Shown here: positions 1 through 5,631 of the stretch, in pieces
Position numbering within the stretch: the stretch's first letter is position 1
How the letters are laid out: every line of letters begins with the position of its first letter
Origin: Deltaproteobacteria bacterium
Lineage (GTDB): Bacteria; Desulfobacterota; Binatia; UBA9968
Assembly: GCA_021323355.1 (NCBI GenBank)
Contig: JAJONK010000035.1
Location: 1 to 17,522 of the forward strand
DNA length: 17,522 nt
Direction: 5' to 3'
Made by a program: the position numbers and the translations under genes
Notes under the pieces: generated by a model
The model's input: only the letters and a program-made list of their open reading frames with translations
Told to the model about the DNA's origin: nothing
Databases searched by the model: none

Positions 1-114
1 ATAAGCCGAAAACTGTGGAATCGCTATGGCCGCCAATATACCGATGATCGCTACCACGACTAAAAGCTCGATCAGTGTAAAACCAGATTCATTTTGTAAG
101 CGTAACTGCTTCAT
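1..114 (-). CDS. pilA: Type IV pilin precursor, N-terminal part (runs off window)
   Basis: The 38 visible residues are a textbook type IV prepilin start. There is a short basic leader of 11 residues (MKQLRLQNESG), then the prepilin peptidase site G11|F12, the FTLIE motif with the conserved glutamate at mature position 5 (E16), and a hydrophobic helix (LLVVVAIIGILAAIAIP) that anchors the subunit in the inner membrane and packs into the pilus core. The ATG is at 114-112, with AAGGA about 11 bases upstream. The remainder lies beyond position 1, so major pilin cannot be separated from minor pilin or pseudopilin on this fragment. Its place at the end of a pilB-pilC-regulator block, behind a sigma-54-type promoter, favours the main pilin PilA. 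Confidence 0.9.
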   Translation of the reverse strand, partial: MKQLRLQNESGFTLIELLVVVAIIGILAAIAIPQFSAY

Positions 115-252
115 TGAGTGTTTTGTTCCTTTCGTACTTCAAATGTTACTTACAACAACTTCCTTCGAGATAGTGTAACCAAGTTGACCACTGCTTTCGC
201 TCGCATACCTCCTTCGTGCTGTTTTGACGTTCGAACGTTGAACTCGCCGATG

Positions 253-268
253 AGCAAAAGCAAAGCCA
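253..268 (-). promoter_or_regulatory. Sigma-54 (-24/-12) promoter for the pilin gene
   Basis: Read on the minus strand, the sequence is TGGCTTTGCTTTTGCT. This matches the RpoN consensus TGGC-N7-TTGC(A/T), with the invariant GG (267-266) and GC (255-254) exactly 10 bases apart. The predicted transcription start is near 242, giving a leader of about 128 bases before the pilA ATG at 114. The central ACG of the consensus is not present. Sigma-54 control of pilin genes through PilR is established in several proteobacteria, and the neighbouring gene encodes a sigma-54 activator, so the context supports the call. Confidence 0.7.
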
Positions 269-326
269 TCTGAGCCTGGCCGGACTGCAGCAGAGACCTA
301 GGCAAACCTGCGGACGGAAGTGCACA

Positions 327-404
327 GATTTCCGGATAATCATCCAAAACGGAATCAAGGGTCGAGCGAGCAGGCAATTAGGAGCAGGCGGATTTCGGGA
401 TTAT
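327..404 (-). repeat. Two direct copies of a 14-base element upstream of the pilin promoter
   Basis: The plus strand carries GATTTCCGGATAAT at 327-340 and GATTTCGGGATTAT at 391-404, matching at 12 of 14 positions and spaced 64 bases apart (about six helical turns). Relative to the predicted pilin start near 242 they lie at about -85 to -98 and -149 to -162, where enhancer-binding proteins usually bind upstream of -24/-12 promoters. They may be activator sites for the regulator encoded next door. This is inference from position and repetition only. The rest of the 115-438 gap shows no convincing gene. Confidence 0.4.
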
Positions 405-438
405 GTAAGTTTGGCCGGGGCCAGAGTGACAAAAATTG

Positions 439-2484
439 TTACTGTCGTTCCGTAAACTCGACCGGTAGCGAATTTCCTCTACCTGACATACCGTACTTCT
501 CGAGTCTGTGACGGAGTGACCGGTAGTTGATGCCCAGAATTTCAGCTGCTCGCTTCTGAACGCCATTGGCTCTTTTAAGCGCACCAAGGAGAATGGACCT
601 CTCATGAGTTTCCAATTCGGCGTCTAAGGACAGGCCTTTTTCGAAAAACAGCTTGGCTTCATCAGATACATTTGTTTCGATGACGGGGCAGTCTTCTGCA
701 AGAGAATTCGCATTGATGTACACCGGTAAATCATCATCCGTCAGGATATTTTTATTGGTCACAGTTACGGCATGTTCGATAATATTCTCCAGCTCTCTGA
801 CGTTTCCTGGATAATGATGAGTCAATAGGTGCATCAGCGCGGTACTGGAAATTTCTTCAATCTTCTTGTCATGCAGACACGCAAACTTGCGCATGAAATA
901 GTGGGCAAGCATCGCAATGTCTTCTCTTCGGTCGCGCAGGGCGGGCATAGCCATTTGCACTACGTTCAGACGATAATAAAGGTCCTCACGAAAACGCCCT
1001 TCTTCCATTTCCCGCCTCAAATTGCGGTTTGTCGCGGCAATAAAACGCACATCGACTTTGATCGGTTTGTTGCCGCCGACAGGTGTAAAGGTCGTTTCCT
1101 GCAATACTCTTAGCAGTTTGACTTGCAAGTGAACCGGCAACTCGCCTACCTCATCAAGAAAAATGGTCCCTTGATCTGCCTGTTTGAAAAGCCCCGGGTG
1201 ATCGGCAACTGCCCCCGTAAATGCACCTCGGACGTGCCCGAAGAGTTCGCTTTCGATAAGACCTTCGGGTATCGCACCGCAGTTCACTGCGATAAACGGT
1301 TTTGCTTTTCTGGGTCCATTAAGGTGAACCGCGCGCGCTACTAATTCTTTGCCGGTTCCACTTTCGCCGGTGATCAATACATTAGTTCGAGTGAGGGCTA
1401 CTTTCCTGATCAGCTGGTGAATAGTTTCAATTCCTGCGCCTTTACCGATGACACCATCGAACTGAAACTCCTCTTGGGAGCTCCCTGGCGGCAGTTGCTG
1501 CAAATTGAACTCACGCGCTCGCCGTAGTTCCTCTTCAACCCTGACTTTCTCTTCGAATTGTTTTTGTCTCGTGATGTCTTCAAATATGGAAACGTATCCC
1601 ATACAGTCTTCGTTAGAGTTAATTAGCGAGGCTAAACTGAGGCGGATAGTTTTCTGGCCTTCTTCAGGAGTAGCAAAAACTATTTCTTCTAAAACAATAC
1701 GCGGGCTAGGTTGTGGTTTGTCGAAGTTCCACCGGAGGCTTGGAAAAACTTCGTCGAGTCGCTTGCCGATCACCGCCGGTTCACTCAAGGAAGTAAGATT
1801 CTGCGCCTGGAGATTGAAGTAGTTGATTCTTCCTTTACCGTCGGTGATTGCCACGCCACTAGCCATCCCTTGCATCAACGCTTCTTTCAGCGCATCTAGT
1901 TCCTGGTAATCGTTTTTTTTCTCTTCCAGTAATTTTTCGGTCTCACCAAGCTTATTCGCTAAAAAACCGCTCAAGCCAGCAATTACAAAGAAACTGCCGA
2001 TGTTCAAAATCACAGGTATTAGCGAAGACGACGACAAAGGAAGGCCGCTATTCTGGCTAAAGTAACTGACCCAGATCAAAAGGGCTGCATAACATAAACT
2101 GGAAAACACAGCCGTGAAAAACGCGCCGCGGTAAAATAGCAATATGGCTGCATTCATCACCGCTAAGTTGTAGAGAAAGGAGAACGGGCTGGCAGCATCG
2201 CCGGTAATCCAGATGATGCCGGTAATCAGAATTACATCAAAGCCGATCTGAGCATGACCGAACAACCGAAGGTAGCGAACTCGTGGCAGCGCCAGAAACG
2301 AGCCAATAGAGATTCCATAAGCAACTAACAGCGGTGTAAGTATGATGAAGAAAAACCGCGGGCTGCCTTCCGCTTGAAAGAAGTTGAACAGGGCTGTCGC
2401 GGCTAAAAAGAACGTTAAGATGGCCAGTCGAAGGATAAGCAGCCATCTTATCTTTTCAGTCAAACTTTTATTATCGCCAGTCAA
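439..2484 (-). CDS. Membrane-bound PAS sensor fused to sigma-54 activator (PilS/PilR hybrid)
   Basis: This 681-residue protein probably senses a membrane or envelope signal and directly activates RNA polymerase-sigma-54. Residues ~14-178 hold about six hydrophobic helices resembling the PilS sensor (IRWLLILRLAILTF; SPFSFLYNLAVMNAAILL). A PAS domain spans ~195-305 and ends in FEDITRQKQ, followed by a charged coiled-coil-like linker (~305-340). The sigma-54 AAA+ domain spans ~342-580: Walker A GESGTGKE (373-380), the sigma-54 contact loop GAFTGA (420-425), Walker B TIFLDE (440-445) and the arginine-rich REDLYYRLNV region. A Fis-type helix-turn-helix is at ~625-664. There is no histidine-kinase core and no receiver domain, and no room for either between PAS and AAA+. 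The first in-frame start is TTG at 2484; no ATG or GTG precedes it before a TAG, and the ribosome site is poor, so the start is uncertain. It lies 60 bases after pilC and ahead of the pilA promoter it probably controls. Confidence 0.88.
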   Translation of the reverse strand: MTGDNKSLTEKIRWLLILRLAILTFFLAATALFNFFQAEGSPRFFFIILTPLLVAYGISIGSFLALPRVRYLRLFGHAQIGFDVILITGIIWITGDAASPFSFLYNLAVMNAAILLFYRGAFFTAVFSSLCYAALLIWVSYFSQNSGLPLSSSSLIPVILNIGSFFVIAGLSGFLANKLGETEKLLEEKKNDYQELDALKEALMQGMASGVAITDGKGRINYFNLQAQNLTSLSEPAVIGKRLDEVFPSLRWNFDKPQPSPRIVLEEIVFATPEEGQKTIRLSLASLINSNEDCMGYVSIFEDITRQKQFEEKVRVEEELRRAREFNLQQLPPGSSQEEFQFDGVIGKGAGIETIHQLIRKVALTRTNVLITGESGTGKELVARAVHLNGPRKAKPFIAVNCGAIPEGLIESELFGHVRGAFTGAVADHPGLFKQADQGTIFLDEVGELPVHLQVKLLRVLQETTFTPVGGNKPIKVDVRFIAATNRNLRREMEEGRFREDLYYRLNVVQMAMPALRDRREDIAMLAHYFMRKFACLHDKKIEEISSTALMHLLTHHYPGNVRELENIIEHAVTVTNKNILTDDDLPVYINANSLAEDCPVIETNVSDEAKLFFEKGLSLDAELETHERSILLGALKRANGVQKRAAEILGINYRSLRHRLEKYGMSGRGNSLPVEFTERQ

Positions 2485-2544
2485 ATAGAATTTCAGATCG
2501 GTCTCAGGTGTGTTGATCTTGTCGGAGGTCTAGCTTATCCACGA

Positions 2545-3762
2545 CTAAACCAAGGATCCCATCTGGAAGATAGGTAGATACATGGAAATGACCAATGCGC
2601 CGAGAATCACGCCCAGTACAACCATGATCAATGGCTCCATGAGCGCGGTCAAATTAGCGACGGCGTCATCAACTTCTTCCTCATACAGTTCGCCGACCTT
2701 TTTCAGCATGCCGTCAAGGCCGCCAGTGCTCTCGCCCACAGCCACCATCTGACAAACCATGGGGGGGAAAATTTTGCTATCTCGCAAAGGTTCCGCGACA
2801 GTTTTACCCTGACTGATACTTAGACGGCTATCCATAATCGCCTTCTCAACCACTTTGTTGCCGGCTGTTCTAGCTGTAATCGCTAAGCCATCGAGAATGG
2901 GCACGCCGGAACTTAGGAGAATAGACATATTTTGCGAGAATCGCGCCACGGCAACTTTCCGCAAAAGATCGCCGAAAATTGGCATCCGGAGCAGTATCCC
3001 GTCGATATGCATTCTGCCGTGCGGTGTCTGATAATAAAACCGGAGGCTGCCGACGACGGCCGCCGTTCCGAAAATCATGTAGAGCCAGTACGCAATGAAC
3101 CAATTACTGAGATTGATGGCGATTTGTGTCGGGACCGGCAGCGCTTTCCCCATACTGGTGAACAGTTCAGCAAAAACCGGGATTACGAAAATCAATAATA
3201 CAGCCACTACGATGATCGCCACCGCCAGAATTGAACATGGATAGATCATCGCCCCTTTGACTTTTTTCTTCAGTTTGGTGGCTTTTTCGATGAACAGAGC
3301 GATTCTGTTCAGGATGGTGTTTAGAACACCGCCAGCTTCGCCAGCTTCCACCATATTGACATATAGGTCGTCAAAAACTTTGGGATACTTCTTAAGAGAA
3401 GCTGCCAAAGTCAAACCTCCCTCAACATCCTGCCTAATTCCGCGAATGGTATTGCGGAGCAATTTACTAGCTGATTGCTCGCTAAGGATGTCCAAACACT
3501 GCACAATCGGCAAACCCGCGTCGATCATCGTGGCAAATTGACGGGTGAATAAAGACACCTCCTTAGGTTTTACTTTCTCACCAAAGCCCGGGATGCTAAT
3601 TTCTTTGTCGAGACCCTGCCCCTTTTGCCGTATTCGGTTCGGAATGGGCCGGATCCGCCGTTCTCGTAAAGCCGAAAGTACGGCCTCAAGGTTGGGAGCT
3701 TCGAGATCCCCCTTCATGAGCCTTCCTTGAGCGGTTTTTCCTTCCCACAGAAATGTCGGCAT
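2545..3762 (-). CDS. pilC: Type IV pilus inner-membrane platform protein PilC
   Basis: PilC is the polytopic inner-membrane platform that couples the PilB/PilT motor ATPases to pilin insertion and removal. The 405-residue product has the family's usual length and layout: a short N-terminal region opening with the typical FLWEGKTAQGRLMKG, then two repeated GspF/T2SF domains (~70-195 and ~272-395). Each has the Q/NF-x-x-M(I/S)-x-(A/S)-G-(L/V)-P pattern (QFATMIDAGLPI at 75-86, QNMSILLSSGVPI at 277-289) and the later GE-(A/S)-(G/T)-G motif (141-145 and 343-348). Hydrophobic spans are at about 172-196, 222-242 and 376-398. The ATG at 3762 has AAGGAT about 10 bases upstream. It follows pilB by 77 bases with no pilT between them, unlike the common pilB-pilT-pilC order. 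It looks intact. Confidence 0.95.
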   Translation of the reverse strand: MPTFLWEGKTAQGRLMKGDLEAPNLEAVLSALRERRIRPIPNRIRQKGQGLDKEISIPGFGEKVKPKEVSLFTRQFATMIDAGLPIVQCLDILSEQSASKLLRNTIRGIRQDVEGGLTLAASLKKYPKVFDDLYVNMVEAGEAGGVLNTILNRIALFIEKATKLKKKVKGAMIYPCSILAVAIIVVAVLLIFVIPVFAELFTSMGKALPVPTQIAINLSNWFIAYWLYMIFGTAAVVGSLRFYYQTPHGRMHIDGILLRMPIFGDLLRKVAVARFSQNMSILLSSGVPILDGLAITARTAGNKVVEKAIMDSRLSISQGKTVAEPLRDSKIFPPMVCQMVAVGESTGGLDGMLKKVGELYEEEVDDAVANLTALMEPLIMVVLGVILGALVISMYLPIFQMGSLV

Positions 3763-3839
3763 CGGCTGTTGATCCTTCGCTACTTTCGCATGTGCTTTAA
3801 CCGGCAGTATCCGAATTTACGGAGGCACAAAGCGTGCTG

Positions 3840-4976
3840 TTAGAATCCCAATGAAAAAACTGACCCGAAGCCCTTGTCGGTATCGGTAACCCGGATGGTC
3901 TCCTCTATTGTTGTGAAGCCGTCCCGAACCTTCTGCAGGGCGCTCATACGGAGGGTACTCATACCCGACTTAACGGCCTCTCGCTTTAGATCCGCAGCCG
4001 AAGCAGATTTCAGAATCAATTCTTTGAGACCTTCATGCATGACGAGGATTTCGTAAATTGCGAGTCGGCCTCTATACCCAGTCTCGTTGCAGTTATTACA
4101 GCCTCGCCCGCGAAAAGTTGGAAACCCTCCAGCAGCCTCGGACGCATCTACACCTAAATTAATCAAAGCCTCAGGCGCAACCTCGATCGGTTCTTTGCAC
4201 TTATCGCAGATACGCCGCACCAAGCGCTGCGCTGCAATTAAGTTGATTGACGAAGTCAGTAGAAACGGCTCCACGCCCATATTGATAAGACGATCAATGG
4301 TCGATGGAGCATCGTTAGTATGCAAGGTGCTCAGGACAAGATGACCTGTCAGAGCCGCTTTAACAGCAATCTGCGCAGTCTCAAGATCACGAATTTCACC
4401 GACCATGATAATGTCCGGGTCCTGCCTTAGAAAAGAGCGAAGACATGAAGCAAAGTTCAGGCCGATCTGTTCTCTCACCTGAACTTGGTTGATACCTACA
4501 AGGTTATATTCAACCGGATCCTCAGCAGTTGAAATATTCACATCGGCTTTGTTCAATTCGGAAAGTGCCGAATAGAGAGTAGTCGACTTACCGCTGCCTG
4601 TCGGGCCCGTTATAAGGATCATCCCGAATGGTTTATGGATAGCTTCCTGAAAATCTTCCAGTGTCTGAGGATCGAAGCCAAGCTTCGCCATATCGAGCTG
4701 GAGATTGGATTTGTCCAGCAATCGCATCACGACTTTTTCGCCGAAGAGAGTCGGCAAAACCGACACACGGATGTCTAGCTCGCCGCCGATACCCATTTTT
4801 AGCTTAATACGGCCATCCTGCGTAAGTCGCCGTTCGGCGATGTCGAGCCCGGCCATCACCTTCAGGCGAGAAACTAGAGGATTTTTGAGCCGGAGCGGCG
4901 GACTCATTATCTCTTGAAGCACACCATCGATACGGAATCTCACACGGAAAAGTTTTTCGTAGGGCTCAATGTGAAT
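3840..4976 (-). pseudogene. pilB: PilB pilus-extension ATPase, C-terminal fragment after a frameshift
   Basis: This is the motor part of PilB, the hexameric ATPase that drives pilus extension. From IHIEPYEK (first codon at 4976) it matches the family through to the C-terminus. It shows the N2 domain, Walker A GPTGSGKS (about 4605-4582), the Asp box (NISTAEDPVEY), Walker B with DPDIIMVGEIRD, the His box LTGHLVLSTLHTND, and the four-cysteine zinc motif CDKC...CNNC. The reading frame extends upstream to a GTG at 5051, but the 25 or so residues before IHIEP are nonsense, because that DNA is the other frame encoding the N-terminal fragment. Relative to PilB relatives, about 19 residues that normally join the halves (of the type PVVKLVNLIL...GASD) are missing, so this is a deletion plus frameshift. 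All ATPase motifs remain intact, so the damage is recent or is an assembly error. Confidence 0.85.
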
Positions 4977-5511
4977 CTGGTGCTTCCATCGTAGCCTGTT
5001 GAAGCTCTTGAAGGTTGACATCATCCTGCTCGAGGATGAGCTCCATGTCACTATCGCCGAATTTTTTTAGAACGTCGTCGTAACTGATTCCGCCAAATCG
5101 GTGGTCTAAGGTTTTCTTGATGGCGGACGGCGATGCTAGTACGACTCTCACCCCATAACCGGTGATGAATTTGATCTCATTGATCGCTATCAAATCCGTT
5201 GGGTCAGCCATAGCAACGGTGAGAATTGAGCCGGTGAGCTTGGTTGGGACTAGCTGGTGTTTCTGGGTGAGCTGCGGCGGTACCAAACTAAAAACCGACT
5301 CCTCAATCTCCTCCGGAGTCAGCTCGATCTTTTCGATGCCAAACTGTTTGGCGAGGAATTCGGTAAGTGTCTGTTCTGTCGTAAATCCGAGCTGTACAAG
5401 CTCTTTCATGACGGACGAACCGCTGTCACGTCCTTTTTGCTGGGCCTTGTTCAGTTGATCGCGTGAAACAACCCCCCCTCTAACCAATAATTCTGCTACC
5501 CTCGGTTCCAT
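4966..5511 (-). pseudogene. pilB: PilB N-terminal (MshEN) fragment
   Basis: This is the N-terminal regulatory part of the pilus-extension ATPase. The 181 residues include an MshEN/GSPII_E_N region at about 45-140 (FLAKQFGIE...ELTPEEIEESVFSLVPPQLTQKHQLVP...LTVAMADPTDLIAINEIKFITGYGVRVVLASPSAI). In related ATPases this domain can bind cyclic-di-GMP; I cannot confirm ligand residues here. An acidic linker follows (SYDDVLKKFGDSDMELILEQDDVNLQELQQATMEAP), typical of the stretch just before the conserved PVVKLVN helix. After MEAP the frame reads DSH and stops (TGA 4968-4966), while the continuing ATPase is in another frame from 4976. The ATG is at 5511 with only a weak ribosome site. It is first in the pilus transcript, behind the promoter at 5542-5570. 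Confidence 0.85.
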
Positions 5512-5541
5512 AGATCACTTGAACGAATTTCGGCTCGTGAA

Positions 5542-5570
5542 ATTATGGTGAATAAATACAGACCTGTCAA
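5542..5570 (-). promoter_or_regulatory. Sigma-70-type promoter of the pilB-pilC-regulator transcript
   Basis: On the minus strand a perfect -35 hexamer TTGACA (5570-5565) is followed by a 17-base spacer and the -10 hexamer CATAAT (5547-5542, five of six matches). The predicted start is near 5535, about 24 bases before the pilB ATG at 5511. The match is strong and correctly placed, so housekeeping transcription of the assembly genes seems likely, in contrast to the sigma-54 promoter at pilA. Confidence 0.7.
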
Positions 5571-5577
5571 TAAAACT

Positions 5578-5590
5578 TCTCCCGAGGAGA
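5578..5590 (-). terminator. Small hairpin after ppdK, possible weak terminator
   Basis: On the minus strand TCTCC-TCG-GGAGA forms a five-base-pair stem with a three-base loop, followed by AGTTTTATT. It lies about 40 bases after the ppdK stop codon and just ahead of the -35 box of the pilB promoter. The stem is short and the T-tract brief, so it may be only a weak terminator, and some ppdK transcription could read into the pilus genes. Confidence 0.3.
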
Positions 5591-5631
5591 GTGGCCGGAG
5601 TTGGAGTAAATTACGGGCTAAATGTGTGAAA

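Noticed and set aside
146..358. Open frames of 63-75 residues on both strands between pilA and the regulator gene
   Set aside because: They overlap one another and the predicted sigma-54 promoter region, lack good ribosome sites and resemble no protein family I know.
425..443. Imperfect inverted repeat AGTGACAA-AAA-TTGTTACT at the end of the regulator gene as a terminator
   Set aside because: The stem is A/T-rich with a G-T pair, overlaps the stop codon and lacks a following T-tract on the minus strand; too weak to call.
439..2484. The hybrid regulator being an ordinary PilR with an artefactual extension
   Set aside because: The membrane and PAS parts are in one continuous frame with the AAA+ domain, are long and family-like, and no receiver domain or internal start typical of PilR is present.
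4977..5051. Treating the GTG at 5051 as the true start of a separate short PilB/PilT-like ATPase
   Set aside because: The first ~25 residues from this start have no resemblance to the family and are the out-of-frame reading of DNA encoding the PilB N-terminal fragment; homology begins only at 4976.
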